A stretch of DNA of 64,000 nucleotides from Actinomadura chibensis NBRC 106107 (GTDB taxonomy: Bacteria; Actinomycetota; Actinomycetes; Streptosporangiales; Streptosporangiaceae), in assembly GCF_001552135.1 (NCBI RefSeq), contig NZ_BCQP01000043.1, positions 1 through 64,000 of the forward strand. The letters are read 5' to 3'. Every line of letters starts with the position of its first letter. The stretch's first letter is position 1. Under the pieces are notes generated by a model that worked only from the letters and a program-made list of their open reading frames with translations, made no database searches and was not told the DNA's origin. A program made the position numbers and the translations under genes. Shown here one piece after another: positions 19,740 through 29,051 of the stretch.

Positions 19740-22424
19740 GTGCGAAATCACCATTCAGGCGTCGGGCACTCCGCGGACCCGGGCACGGCGACCGCCGATC
19801 CGCGCGAGCCCCTGGCGCTGCTCCGCAGGGAACTGCACACCGGCGACCGCGGCCTGTCGGGACGCGAGGCGGCCCGGCGGCTGGCCGTGTACGGGCCGAA
19901 CCGGGTCCGGCGGCGCGAGGGGCGGTCCCTGCCCCGCCTGCTGTCCGCCCAGTTCCTGCATCCGCTGGCGCTGCTGCTGTGGGGCGCGGGCGCGCTCGCG
20001 TTCGTGGCCGGGACGCACGTGCTGGGCTGGGCGATCCTGGCGGTGATCGTGATCAACGCGGTGTTCGCGCTGCTCCAGGAGCACCAGGCCGAGCGCGCGG
20101 TCGAGGCGCTGGCGGCGTACTTACCCGAGCGGGCCGACGTCGTCCGGGACGGACGCCGGCAGGCGGTGGAGGCGGCCGAACTCGTCCCGGGCGACCTCAT
20201 CGTCCTGGCGGAAGGGGACAAGATCCCCGCCGACGCCCGGCTGACCGACGGGGCGCTGGAGATCGACCTGTCGATGCTGACCGGCGAGTCCGCGCCGGTG
20301 GAACGCGTGGCCGCCCCGTCGGAGCAGGGCGTCACGCTGGTGCACGAACCGAACCTGGTCTTCTCCGGGACGACCTGCACCGGGGGAGAGGCGCGGGCGA
20401 TCGTGTTCGCGACCGGCGGGCACACCGAGCTCGGCCGCATCGCCGCGCTCAGCCAGCGCGCCCCGCGCCGCGACAGCCCGCTGGAGACGCAGGTCAAGAA
20501 GGTCGCCTGGCTGATCGCCGCGGTCGCGGTCGGCATGGGCGCGGTGTTCCTGCTGATCGGCACGCTGGTCGGCCTCCCGCTGCGGGACGCGCTGATGTTC
20601 GCGATCGGGCTGCTGGTCGCCAACGTCCCCGAGGGCCTGCTCCCGACCATCACGCTGGCGCTGGCGGTCGGCGTCCGGGTCCTGGCGAAGCAGGGCGCGG
20701 TGGTCAAACGGCTCAGCGCGGTCGAGACGCTCGGCTCCACGAGCGTCATCTGCACCGACAAGACCGGCACGCTCACCCAGAACCGGATGCGCCTCCAGGC
20801 GTACTGGACCCCGCGGACCGGCATCGCCTCCGGGACGCCGCCCGCCGAACTGGCGCGCGCGATGACCGAATGCACCACGACCTCCTACACCGAGGACGGC
20901 GAGCTGCAGGGCGATCCGACGGAGATCGCACTGGTCGAGGGCAGCGGCCCGGACCTGCCCGCGCGGCTCGCGGCCCGGGACGGCCGCCGCCGCGCGCTGT
21001 TCCGGTTCGACGCGCGGCTGCGGCTGATGTCCACCGTCGCCCGGCACGACGACCGTCTCACCGTCTACGTCAAGGGCGCGCCCGAGGCGGTGCTGGCCCG
21101 CGCGTCCGGCGCCGATCGCGACGCGGTCATGGCCGTCGTCGCCGACCTCGCCCGGCGCGGGCTGCGCGTCCTCGCCGTCGCCGTGCGGGACCTGCCGCCC
21201 GGCGCGGACGCGCCGGCCCGCCGGGAGGACGCCGAGACCGGGCTCCGCCTCGTCGGGCTCGCCGGACTGTACGACCCGCCCCGCCCGGAGGTCGCCGACG
21301 CCGTCCGCCGCTGCCACGGCGCGGGCCTGCGCGTCCACATCGTCACCGGCGACAACGGCGCCACCGCGGCCGCCGTCGCGGCGGAGGTCGGCATCGGCGA
21401 GCCCCGGCTGCACGTGGTCGCCGAGTCCGAGCGGATCCACGACCACGAACTGGACGAGCTGCTGACCGGCGACGCCGAGATCGTCTTCGCCCGGTCCTCC
21501 CCGGAGACCAAGCTCAAGGTCGCCGACGCGCTGCGCGCGCACGGCCGGATCGTGGCGATGACCGGGGACGGCGCCAACGACGCGCCCGCCCTGCACCAGG
21601 CCCACATCGGCGTCGCGATGGGACGCTCGGGCACCGACGTCGCCCGCGAGGCGTCCACGATGGTGCTCACCGACGACGACTTCGCCACCATCGTCACCGC
21701 GATCGAGTCCGGACGCCGGGTCTACGACAACGTCCGCAAGTTCATCCTGTACATCTTCGCGCACGCCGTCCCGGAGATCGTCCCGTTCCTGGTCTTCGCG
21801 CTCAGCGGCGGGCTGGTGCCGCCGCCGCTCACCGTCCTGCAGATCCTCGCGATCGACCTCGGCACCGACACCCTCCCGGCGCTGGCGCTCGGCCGCGAAC
21901 CCGCCGAGCCCGGCATCATGGACCGCCCGCCGCGCCCGTCCTCCCAACGGGTGATCTCGCGGGACATGCTGCTCCGCGCCTGGGGCTTCATCGGCCTGAT
22001 CTCCGCCACCCTGGTCATGTCGGTGTTCTTCTACGTGCTGTGGCGCGCGGGCTGGCATCCCGGCGATCCCACCGGCAAGGGCGACGCCCTGCACCACGCC
22101 TACCTGACCGCGACCACCGCCACGTTCGCCGGGCTCGTCGCCTGCCAGATCGGCACCGCCATGGCCGCCCGCACCGACCATGCCTCCCTCCGCCAGGTCG
22201 GGCTGACCACCAACCCGCTCCTGCTGGCCGGCATCGGCTTCGAGGTGCTCTTCGCCGCCGCCCTCATCTACCTGCCGCCCCTGCAAAACCTGCTCGGCAC
22301 CGCCGCCCTGCCCTGGGACGTCCTCGCCATCATCGCCGCGTTCCCGATCATCGTCTGGGCGGCCGACGAACTCCGCCGACGCCGCCGCCGCGCGTCCGCG
22401 GACAAGGGCGTCATGCTCCGGTAA
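19740..22424 (+). CDS. P-type cation ATPase (CtpF-like)
   Basis: An 894-residue type II P-ATPase, start GTG 19740. The actuator domain has MLTGESAPV. The phosphorylation loop is [13 protein letters not shown] (Asp near residue 340) and the hinge is [12 protein letters not shown]. Helix M4 reads [15 protein letters not shown], which fits the Ca2+/Na+/K+ pump branch rather than heavy-metal pumps, and no N-terminal metal-binding domain is present. About ten membrane helices are predicted, with the last six after residue 650. In Mycobacterium tuberculosis the related CtpF is DosR-induced. The box at 19473 fits the same control. Transport direction and ion are inferred only. Confidence 0.9.
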   Translation: MRNHHSGVGHSADPGTATADPREPLALLRRELHTGDRGLSGREAARRLAVYGPNRVRRREGRSLPRLLSAQFLHPLALLLWGAGALAFVAGTHVLGWAILAVIVINAVFALLQEHQAERAVEALAAYLPERADVVRDGRRQAVEAAELVPGDLIVLAEGDKIPADARLTDGALEIDLSMLTGESAPVERVAAPSEQGVTLVHEPNLVFSGTTCTGGEARAIVFATGGHTELGRIAALSQRAPRRDSPLETQVKKVAWLIAAVAVGMGAVFLLIGTLVGLPLRDALMFAIGLLVANVPEGLLPTITLALAVGVRVLAKQGAVVKRLSAVETLGSTSVICTDKTGTLTQNRMRLQAYWTPRTGIASGTPPAELARAMTECTTTSYTEDGELQGDPTEIALVEGSGPDLPARLAARDGRRRALFRFDARLRLMSTVARHDDRLTVYVKGAPEAVLARASGADRDAVMAVVADLARRGLRVLAVAVRDLPPGADAPARREDAETGLRLVGLAGLYDPPRPEVADAVRRCHGAGLRVHIVTGDNGATAAAVAAEVGIGEPRLHVVAESERIHDHELDELLTGDAEIVFARSSPETKLKVADALRAHGRIVAMTGDGANDAPALHQAHIGVAMGRSGTDVAREASTMVLTDDDFATIVTAIESGRRVYDNVRKFILYIFAHAVPEIVPFLVFALSGGLVPPPLTVLQILAIDLGTDTLPALALGREPAEPGIMDRPPRPSSQRVISRDMLLRAWGFIGLISATLVMSVFFYVLWRAGWHPGDPTGKGDALHHAYLTATTATFAGLVACQIGTAMAARTDHASLRQVGLTTNPLLLAGIGFEVLFAAALIYLPPLQNLLGTAALPWDVLAIIAAFPIIVWAADELRRRRRRASADKGVMLR

Positions 22425-22553
22425 TGGACGGCGTACGGCTCGGATTTGGACGGCCGCGCCATTAACGTCCGTCCCATACGGGGCGTTGCCGAAACTCCAA
22501 TAAGACGGCGTCCCGATCATCTCCGGGAGCCCATGCTCCTTGACCGCGTTTTC

Positions 22554-22567
22554 GGGACTTTCGACTC
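22554..22567. promoter_or_regulatory. Weak DevR-like half box
   Basis: GGGACTTTCGACTC has a perfect left arm and a poor right arm. It lies 71 bp upstream of the GTG start at 22639. Confidence 0.3.
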
Positions 22568-22638
22568 TGATGGCCGGGCCGGTCTCCGGCCATCCTGATA
22601 TTCACGAGCGGCGCTTCCACCAGACGAGGGGACAGGCC

Positions 22639-23154
22639 GTGAAAGAAGTAATCGAGGTTCCGGCGCCGCTGGGACGGCAGCACCGGCGATGCGCGGCGGG
22701 ACTGGCGCGGCTGAGTACGGCGGTGGACGGCGCCCCCGCGCGGCCGCGGTCGGCGGCCGCCGGCGAGGCGGCCGAAGAGGTCCTCGCGCAGGCGCGAGCG
22801 GCCGCCGCCGTGGTGCTCGGCTCTCTCAACGGGACCGGCCGGAAGACCCCCGTGACCCGCTTCCTGGCCTGCCGCCTCGACCGGCTCGCCATGGCCGCCG
22901 ACGAGATCGCCGAAGCGGCCGCGGCCGACGACGCGGCCGCGCTCAGCCGCAGCACCCTGCGGTTCCGGGTGCTGACGACCGCCATGTGGAAGGTGCTGCT
23001 CGCCGTGTACCGGCGTCCGCTGACCTCCTCCGCCGTCGCCTTCGGCCGGAGTGGGCGACCCGGACCCTCAGACGTCGCGACCGGCTCACCGGCCGCGGCC
23101 GGATCCAGGCGGCCGCCCTCGTCGTCCCGTTCGGCTTCTTCGTCCTGGTCCTGA
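22639..23154 (+). CDS. Hypothetical helical protein
   Basis: A 171-residue product starting at GTG 22639 after GAGGGG; an ATG at 22540 is in frame but overlaps the putative box. The middle is Ala-rich and helical (LACRLDRLAMAADEIAEA), followed by a basic, Ser/Pro-rich tail. The tail may be a frameshifted end, because the +1 frame ends nearby with a hydrophobic segment (ALVVPFGFFVLVLMG). If a frameshift exists, the protein would carry a C-terminal membrane anchor. No family is recognised. It sits alone between the ATPase and the convergent Bpa-like gene. Confidence 0.45.
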   Translation: MKEVIEVPAPLGRQHRRCAAGLARLSTAVDGAPARPRSAAAGEAAEEVLAQARAAAAVVLGSLNGTGRKTPVTRFLACRLDRLAMAADEIAEAAAADDAAALSRSTLRFRVLTTAMWKVLLAVYRRPLTSSAVAFGRSGRPGPSDVATGSPAAAGSRRPPSSSRSASSSWS

Positions 23155-23325
23155 TGGGATAACCGGACTTACCAGTCCGGCCCGCCGATCCCCGAGCGCA
23201 CGGTCACCGCGTCCGGGCAGACCATCTACACGCGCGCTCCGGCCACGGCGCCTATCTGGGCCCGGCAGGGCCTACGGCGACGCCGGATCCGGTTCCGCCG
23301 GCCGTCCGAGCCGCTGAAGGGTCGA

Positions 23326-23679
23326 TCAGGGGTTTCCGGTCATCGGCCGCTTGGGCGGGTTCCCGTTGCCCTCGGCGAGGTGGGGGAGGACGCCGGTCAT
23401 GAGACCGTCCAGCCAGGCGAGGGCGGCCGCGCAGGCCGTGCGCGTGCCCGCGACGTCGGAGTGCTCGTCGAGCGGCGGGAGCAGCCCGCGCACCTCCTCG
23501 GCCAACGGCGGGGACACCGAGCGGAGCACCTCGTCCCGCAGGACGTTGAACATCGCGGCCGCCCGGTGCGCGCCCGCGTCGTCGGCGTCGTCGGCGTGCA
23601 GCTGCTCGTTCACGGCGGTGAGCAGCCGCCAGGTGCGCAGCAGCCGGAGGGGCGCGGTCACCTCGTGCCGGGCGTTCAC
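23326..23679 (-). CDS. Bacterial proteasome activator (Bpa)-like protein
   Basis: A 117-residue helical protein. The segment VLRDEVLRSVSPPLAEEVRGL and a later AALAWLDGLMTGVLPHL match the family pattern of Bpa/PafE (SPELVEELERL...LVGWLEGLFHGIQ). Bpa rings open the 20S proteasome gate and bring unfolded proteins for ATP-independent degradation. The canonical GQYL C-terminus needed for docking is absent (ends TGNP), and the protein is shorter than Bpa. It may be a divergent paralogue or may not bind the proteasome at all. It starts 39 bp after the oxidoreductase gene and shares its transcript. Confidence 0.5.
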   Translation of the reverse strand: MNARHEVTAPLRLLRTWRLLTAVNEQLHADDADDAGAHRAAAMFNVLRDEVLRSVSPPLAEEVRGLLPPLDEHSDVAGTRTACAAALAWLDGLMTGVLPHLAEGNGNPPKRPMTGNP

Positions 23680-23718
23680 GTCGCCTCCTCGCGGTCACGG
23701 CCCGGGCGGGCCGGCGGT

Positions 23719-24924
23719 TCAGGGCAGGCGGACGTGGCCGTTGCGGGCCTTCCAGAGGAAGTACTTCTCGAAGGCGAGCTTGGCCGCGTGGGCCTGGGGG
23801 CCGGGGATCAGCACGCCCGCCTTGCGGGGCGGGAGCATGCGGTCGGCGAGGATCATCACGCCGTTGTTGCCCGCGTCCATGACGCAGACGGCGGGGATGT
23901 CACCGAAGCTCTTGCGACGGGTCTGCTCCTCGCCGCGGATCCGGGCGGCGATGTTGGCCGCCGCCACGCGCGCCTGGACCTCGGTGGGGAAGCCGGTCTT
24001 GGGCACGCCGACCGGGATCGCCGTCGTCCACGGGACGTCCACGGCGGCGGCGATGCCGACGGCGTAGACGCTGGGATGGGCGACCGACTGGTAGGTGTCG
24101 CGCACCGGGACGAAGCCCTTGGCGTCGGCGAGCCCGGGCGTCGCGGCGATGACCCGCTGCCCGAGGAACGGCGGGATGATCACCGAGTAGGTGAAGTCGA
24201 GGGCGCCGCCGTCGGCCAGCAGGAGCTTGCCGGGCGACGCCTCGGCGAGTGCCGTTCCGGTGATCGTCCGGATGCCCTCCTTCTTGCAGAAGAGCTTGAG
24301 GAGGCGTTCGCCGCCGGGAAGCCCGCCGATGCCGAAGTGGCCGAGGAACGGTTCGGCGGTCACGTAGGTCAGCGGGACCCGCTTCTTGAGCCCGGCCTTC
24401 CTGAGCTGGTAGGCGGTGTTGAACAGGAACTCGTACGCCGCGCCGAAACAGCCCGTGCCCTGCGTCGCGCCGATGACGACCGGGCCGGGATCGTCCAGGA
24501 GGCGGCGCCAGCCCGCACCGGCCTCCTCGGCGTCGGGCAGCGTGGTGATCGTGTGGACGCCGTTCGCGGGCGTCGACCCGGGAAGGACGGCCGCGTCGTT
24601 GCGGTAGCCGGTGGCGACGACCAGGTAGTCGTACTCGTACGTCCCCGCCGTCGTCCTCACCCGCTTCGCGAGCGGTGCGATCGCCGTGGCCTCGGCGTGC
24701 ACGAACTCGACGCCGTGCGCCTCGAAGGTCGGGCCGAGCGGGAAGGTGATGTCGCGCGCGGAGCGCTTGCCGAACGGCAGCCAGATCAGCGAGGGATTGA
24801 ACAGGAACCGGTCGGACGCCGACACCACGGTGACGTCGACGTCGCCGTCCAGGGCGTGCTTGACGCTGATCGCCGCGGTCAACCCGCCGAAGTTCCCGCC
24901 GAGGACCAGGACCTTCTTCCGCAT
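23719..24924 (-). CDS. FAD/NAD-binding oxidoreductase, sulfide:quinone reductase type
   Basis: A 401-residue flavoprotein starting MRKKVLVLGGNFGGLTAA, the FAD-binding Rossmann loop. A second motif (YDYLVVATGYRND, about 105) and GTGCFGAAYEF (about 150) fit the SQR/NDH-2-like family. Only some SQR redox cysteines are visible, so sulfide oxidation is not assured. Ribosome site GGGAGAAGGTGA supports the start; the longer frame to 25191 overlaps the box region. A half site GAAGGTCCC lies about 70 bp upstream. It likely feeds electrons into quinone at the membrane. Confidence 0.82.
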   Translation of the reverse strand: MRKKVLVLGGNFGGLTAAISVKHALDGDVDVTVVSASDRFLFNPSLIWLPFGKRSARDITFPLGPTFEAHGVEFVHAEATAIAPLAKRVRTTAGTYEYDYLVVATGYRNDAAVLPGSTPANGVHTITTLPDAEEAGAGWRRLLDDPGPVVIGATQGTGCFGAAYEFLFNTAYQLRKAGLKKRVPLTYVTAEPFLGHFGIGGLPGGERLLKLFCKKEGIRTITGTALAEASPGKLLLADGGALDFTYSVIIPPFLGQRVIAATPGLADAKGFVPVRDTYQSVAHPSVYAVGIAAAVDVPWTTAIPVGVPKTGFPTEVQARVAAANIAARIRGEEQTRRKSFGDIPAVCVMDAGNNGVMILADRMLPPRKAGVLIPGPQAHAAKLAFEKYFLWKARNGHVRLP

Positions 24925-24993
24925 CGCGCTCACCTTCTCCCGCGAGGGCCTGCACTTCCAGGCTCGCGGAGTGCGGCCGGCCCGGGTACGCGC

Positions 24994-25025
24994 GAAGGTC
25001 CCTTCCGCGGAGGACGTTCGGTCCT
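24994..25025. promoter_or_regulatory. DevR-like half site and variant box
   Basis: Half site GAAGGTCCC (24994-25002) and a 15-bp inverted repeat AGGACGTTCGGTCCT (25011-25025). They lie about 70-86 bp upstream of the oxidoreductase. The spacing of the second is 5 rather than 4 bp. Confidence 0.4.
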
Positions 25026-25170
25026 CGACGCACTCGCGCGGCCCCGGCCTGCCACGAGTTCGAACGCGGCGGCGGACGCGATGTCGAGCCCGCCCGAGGC
25101 GACCACGCGCGGTGGACCACCGTCGTTCTTGACCAGACGCCGGAGCAGGTGCCGAACGGCCGGATCCGCA

Positions 25171-25184
25171 GGGACCATTGGCCG
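25171..25184. promoter_or_regulatory. DevR/DosR-like box
   Basis: GGGACCATTGGCCG, good left arm and degenerate right arm. It lies 54 bp upstream of the ABC transporter operon. Confidence 0.4.
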
Positions 25185-25238
25185 CGGCCATGCGGTGATC
25201 CCGTGCGTAGCGTCCAGAGCGAGCACGCGGGAGGCGCG

Positions 25239-26123
25239 ATGGGCAGGGTGGCGATACGGACCGAGGGTCTGACGAAGCGATACGGGTCCGTCCTGGCGGT
25301 GGACTCGCTCGATCTGGAGGTCGGCCGGGGAGAGATCTTCGGCTTTCTCGGCCCGAACGGCGCCGGGAAGTCGACGACCATCAGGCTGCTGCTCGGCCTC
25401 GCCCGGCCGACGGCCGGACGGGCATGGATCATGGACGTGCCCGTCGGCGACGTCGAGCGCGCGCACCGCCACGTGGGCTATGTCGCCGGGGACGTCGCCG
25501 TCTGGCCGCAGCTCACCGGTTCGGAGACGCTGACCTATCTGGGGAACCTGCACGGAGACGTGGACGTGCCCTTCCGGGACGAGCTGATCGAGCGGCTCCG
25601 GTTCGACCCCGCCATGCGGGCCCGCTCCTACTCCAAGGGCAACCGGCAGAAGCTCGCGCTGATAGCGGCGCTGATGACGAGGCCGGACGTGCTGCTCCTG
25701 GACGAGCCGACCTCCGGCCTCGACCCGCTGATGGAGGCCGAGTTCCAGGCGCTGGCCACCGAGGCCGCCGCCCGGGGGCAGACGGTGTTCCTGTCGTCCC
25801 ACATCCTCGACGAGGTCCAGGACGTCTGCCACCGGGTGGCCATCCTCCGGGAGGGGCGGCTGATCGAGGTCGCCGCCCTGGAGGAGCTGCGCGCCCTCGG
25901 CGGGACGGTGCTGGAGGCGATCGTGGACGGGCCCGTCCCGGACCTCGCCGGAGTGCCAGGGGTGACCGGGGTGGAGGCCGTCGACGGCGGGGTGCGGGTC
26001 TCGGTCACCGGCTCGCCCGCGCCCGTGCTGGCGCGGTTGAGCGCGTGCCCCCTGGTCCGGCTGCGCAGTCATGAACCGACGCTTGAGGACATCTTCCTGA
26101 GCTACTACGAGGCGGCGAAATGA
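25239..26123 (+). CDS. ABC transporter ATPase
   Basis: A 294-residue ATP-binding subunit. Walker A is GPNGAGKST (about residues 40-48) and the signature-like stretch is YSKGNRQKLALIAAL (an SKGN variant of LSGGQ). Walker B is VLLLDEPTSGLDP, and the switch His lies in FLSSHILDEV. The C-terminal extension is typical of ABC-2 exporters of the DrrA/CcmA type. The start is ATG 25239 after GGGAGG. It overlaps the permease start by ATGA. The substrate is unknown; a nearby DevR-like box suggests induction in dormancy. Confidence 0.93.
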   Translation: MGRVAIRTEGLTKRYGSVLAVDSLDLEVGRGEIFGFLGPNGAGKSTTIRLLLGLARPTAGRAWIMDVPVGDVERAHRHVGYVAGDVAVWPQLTGSETLTYLGNLHGDVDVPFRDELIERLRFDPAMRARSYSKGNRQKLALIAALMTRPDVLLLDEPTSGLDPLMEAEFQALATEAAARGQTVFLSSHILDEVQDVCHRVAILREGRLIEVAALEELRALGGTVLEAIVDGPVPDLAGVPGVTGVEAVDGGVRVSVTGSPAPVLARLSACPLVRLRSHEPTLEDIFLSYYEAAK

Positions 26124-27766
26124 CCAGGGCCGTACCGGCGCGCCGCCTCGCCACGCGACCGCGCGCCGAGGGGCGCCGCGCGACCGGAGTCAGGGTCGGC
26201 CTGCTGGCCGCACGGCTCGTCCGGCGCGGGGTGGGCTGGCTGGTGGCGGCCATCGCCTTCTACGTCGTGGTCCAGGTCGCCACCTACGAGCGGACCTATC
26301 CCGACGCCGCGTCCCGGCGGAAGCTGGCGGCGCTGGCGGACGACCCGGCCGTGCGGATGCTGCAGGGCGTTCCGCACGCGATCGAGACGACCGGCGGCTA
26401 CATCGTCTGGGACGCGGGCTGGGTGCTGGCCGCGATCGTCGGCATCTGGGCGCTGCTGGCGGCGGGCCGCCTGCTGCGCGGCGAGGAGGAGTCCGGCCGC
26501 GCCGAGCTGGTCCTCGCCGCGCCGGTGCGTCCGGTCCGGGTCGTCGGGGCCCAGTTCGCCGTGCTGGCGGGCGCGGCGGTCGCGGCGGGCGCCGCGGCGG
26601 CCGTCCCGCTGGCCCTGGCGGGGACGGGCGTGGCCGGTTCGGTGCTGTTCGGGCTGGGACTCGCCGGGTTCGCCGCGACGTCGGCGGGGGTCGCCGCCGT
26701 GGCCGCCCAGCTGTTCCAGGTGCGGCGGCGCGTGACGGGCGTGTCGGCCGCCGTGCTCGGCGTCCTGTTCCTGCTGCGGATGGCGGCCAACAGCGCCGAC
26801 TCGCGCGGTTGGCTGCGGTGGTTCACCCCGTTCGGCTGGCTGGACGAGCTGCACCCCTACCGGGACCCGGACTGGGCGGCGCTCGCCGTCTCGCTGACCG
26901 TTCCCGCCGTCCTCGCCGCCGTCGCCGTCGTCCTGCGGACCCGCCGTGACGCCGGAGGCGCGCTGATCGCCGAGCCGGACCGCGCCGACCCGCGGCTCCG
27001 GCTGCTCGGCGGCCCCACCGCCTTCGCCTGGCGCGGCGCCCGCGGGATGCTCGTCGGCTGGCTGCTCGGCATCGCCGGGTACGCGTTCGTCGCCGGCGCC
27101 CTGATCGCGACCGTCATCGACTTCGCCGCCGACGATCCGGACTACCGGCGCGTGCTCGAATCGCTCGGCTGGGACGCCGGGGACGTCGCCGCCGGGTTCG
27201 TCGGCGCCATGGGCATCCTGATCGGCCTGCTGATCGCGCTGTTCACGTGCTGGCGGATCGGCGCGGCCCGCGCCGAGGAGGCCGCCGGGCGCCTCGACCA
27301 CGTCCTCACCCGGCCCGTCACGCGCCGCCGCTGGCTCGGCGGGCACGTCCTGCTGACCCTGGCGTCCGCGCTGCTGCTCGCGTCGGCCGCCGCCGTCGCG
27401 ATGTGGGCCGGCGCCGCCGCGACGAACGCCCGCGTCGGCCTCGCCGACACGGTCGCGGCCACCCTCGCGCCGCTCCCGGTCGCCGCCCTCGCCACGGGGC
27501 TGGCGGTGCTCCTGTTCGGCGCGCGGCCACGGCTGACCGTGCCCGTTTCAGCGGCGGTGGCGGTCGCCGCCTACCTGATCGAGACGATCGGGCCCGCGCT
27601 GGACTGGCCGCGCCTCGTCCTCGACGCGTCGCCGTTCCACCACCTGGCCAACGTCCCGGCCGAACCGTTCAGGCCCGTCCCCGCGCTCGTCATGCTCGCC
27701 GCGGCGGCACTGCTCACCGCGGCCGGGCACCTGCTCTTCGAGCACCGGGACCTCGCCGGCGACTGA
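26120..27766 (+). CDS. ABC-2 type permease
   Basis: A 548-residue polytopic membrane protein with about twelve predicted helices in two halves (first about residues 30-280, second about 305-545). Long Ala/Val/Leu helices alternate with charged loops such as RRLLRGEEESGRAELVLAA. That segment resembles the conserved GEL/R region of polyketide/antibiotic exporters in actinomycetes (two fused ABC-2 permease units). It is translationally coupled to the ATPase gene. What it exports is not evident. Confidence 0.87.
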   Translation: MTRAVPARRLATRPRAEGRRATGVRVGLLAARLVRRGVGWLVAAIAFYVVVQVATYERTYPDAASRRKLAALADDPAVRMLQGVPHAIETTGGYIVWDAGWVLAAIVGIWALLAAGRLLRGEEESGRAELVLAAPVRPVRVVGAQFAVLAGAAVAAGAAAAVPLALAGTGVAGSVLFGLGLAGFAATSAGVAAVAAQLFQVRRRVTGVSAAVLGVLFLLRMAANSADSRGWLRWFTPFGWLDELHPYRDPDWAALAVSLTVPAVLAAVAVVLRTRRDAGGALIAEPDRADPRLRLLGGPTAFAWRGARGMLVGWLLGIAGYAFVAGALIATVIDFAADDPDYRRVLESLGWDAGDVAAGFVGAMGILIGLLIALFTCWRIGAARAEEAAGRLDHVLTRPVTRRRWLGGHVLLTLASALLLASAAAVAMWAGAAATNARVGLADTVAATLAPLPVAALATGLAVLLFGARPRLTVPVSAAVAVAAYLIETIGPALDWPRLVLDASPFHHLANVPAEPFRPVPALVMLAAAALLTAAGHLLFEHRDLAGD

Positions 27767-27785
27767 GCCCGGGACCCGACGGTCG

Positions 27786-27811
27786 GCGGCGGCCGGGAGG
27801 AGCGCCGCCGC
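27786..27811. terminator. Candidate bidirectional terminator hairpin
   Basis: A 7-bp GC stem (GCGGCGG at 27786-27792 with CCGCCGC at 27805-27811) and 12-nt loop in the 47-bp gap between the convergent permease and protease genes. No U-tract is present. Confidence 0.35.
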
Positions 27812-27813
27812 GT

Positions 27814-28953
27814 TCACACGGCCGCCGGGTCGCCGTGCCGGAGCCGGCCGCGGCGCAGCATCCCCTCGATGTCGGCGGTGGTGACGATGCCGACCAGCCG
27901 GTGGTCGGCGGTGACGACCGCGATCAGGTCGGCCGCGACGGGCGCCAGCTGAAGCAGCGTGATCATGGGGGCCTCGGGCGCGACGACGCGGTCGGGAGGC
28001 AGCGGGACGCTGATGTCCCGGAGCGGGATGTCGGCGTGCTCGGACGGGACGCGGCCGAGCCCGTCCACCGTGACGGCGCCGACCGGCTCGCCGGTCACGT
28101 CCAGCACGGGGAAGGCCGACTGCCGCGACCTCAGGGCGACGCCCTCGACGAACGCGCCCGCGGGCTGCCAGGCCCACCCGTGGTCGGGATACGGCGTCAT
28201 GACGTCGGCGACGGTCATCCCCTCCGCCGCCTCGTGCAGATCGGTCCAGCGGTCCTCGGACCGCGCCGAACCGGCGATGAACCAGCCGACGACGGCCAGC
28301 CAGAGCCCGTTGAACCAGTTCACCAGCAGCATGACGAGGAGCCCACCGCCGATCATGACCCGGCCCAGCGCCGTCCCGGCGCGCGCGGCGGCATGGTCGG
28401 CGCTCGCCCGGTCGCCGCCGCGGCGCCACAGGATCGCGCGCAGGATGCGGCCGCCGTCCAGCGGCGCGCCGGGCAGCAGGTTGAACACGGCGATGAGCGC
28501 GTTGCTCGCGGCAAGCCAGGCCAGCGAGGCGGTGATGATGTGCGGGACGCCCAGTTCGACGCCGCCCGCCGCGGCCGCGCCGAACAGGACGGCCGCGGCC
28601 GCGCTGGCCGCCGGGCCGACGCCGGCGATGCGCAGGTCCGCGCGGGCGTCGGGCGGCTCGTCGGCCAGGACGGCGACGCCGCCCAGCATCCACAGCGTGA
28701 CCGACTCGACCCGGACGCCGTGCCAGCGGGCGACGAGCGCGTGCGCGAACTCGTGCGCGGCCAGCGAGGCGAGGAACACCGCCGCGGCGGCGACGCCCAC
28801 CGCCCAGCGCGTCGAGGCGGCGGCCGCGGGATCGGCCTGGGGCAGGACCGACCGGGCGAGGAGGTCGGCGATCAACGCCATGATCACCAGGACGGACCAG
28901 TGCATCCCGACGGGAATGCCGAAGAGCGTTCCCAGTTTGAAGGTCTGCTTCAT
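27814..28953 (-). CDS. Site-2 protease (M50) with CBS domains
   Basis: A 379-residue intramembrane zinc metalloprotease. The active-site HEFAH lies at residues 67-71 within the second helix. The third ligand motif NLLPGAPLDGGR lies about 100 residues later. Five to six membrane helices occupy the first 225 residues. Two C-terminal CBS domains follow (VADVMTPYPDHGWAW and DRLVGIVTTADIEG). The M. tuberculosis homologue of this layout, Rip3/Rv2625c, is DosR-regulated. Such proteases release anti-sigma factors or other membrane substrates; the substrate here is unknown. A box lies 53 bp upstream. Confidence 0.92.
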   Translation of the reverse strand: MKQTFKLGTLFGIPVGMHWSVLVIMALIADLLARSVLPQADPAAAASTRWAVGVAAAAVFLASLAAHEFAHALVARWHGVRVESVTLWMLGGVAVLADEPPDARADLRIAGVGPAASAAAAVLFGAAAAGGVELGVPHIITASLAWLAASNALIAVFNLLPGAPLDGGRILRAILWRRGGDRASADHAAARAGTALGRVMIGGGLLVMLLVNWFNGLWLAVVGWFIAGSARSEDRWTDLHEAAEGMTVADVMTPYPDHGWAWQPAGAFVEGVALRSRQSAFPVLDVTGEPVGAVTVDGLGRVPSEHADIPLRDISVPLPPDRVVAPEAPMITLLQLAPVAADLIAVVTADHRLVGIVTTADIEGMLRRGRLRHGDPAAV

Positions 28954-29006
28954 AACGCACCTCCGATGCCACTTTCATCCTTACGCGGCGATACGGTGCG
29001 CTGTCA

Positions 29007-29020
29007 GGGCCGAAGCGCCC
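29007..29020. promoter_or_regulatory. DevR/DosR-like box
   Basis: GGGCCGAAGCGCCC, a palindrome with GGGCC/CGCCC arms. It lies 53 bp upstream of the M50 protease gene. Confidence 0.45.
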
Positions 29021-29051
29021 TTCGCGGCGGGACCCCCGGCCCGCGTGAAGC

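Noticed and set aside
19568-22465. A 965-residue open frame on the + strand overlapping the P-type ATPase gene.
   Set aside because: It is a high-GC shadow rich in Arg, Ala, Gly and Pro with no motif; the other frame encodes every P-ATPase signature.
20121-22520. A 799-residue minus-strand open frame antisense to the ATPase, and a similar 791-residue one at 14154-16529.
   Set aside because: Both are compositional antisense shadows of recognised genes, without ribosome sites or family motifs.
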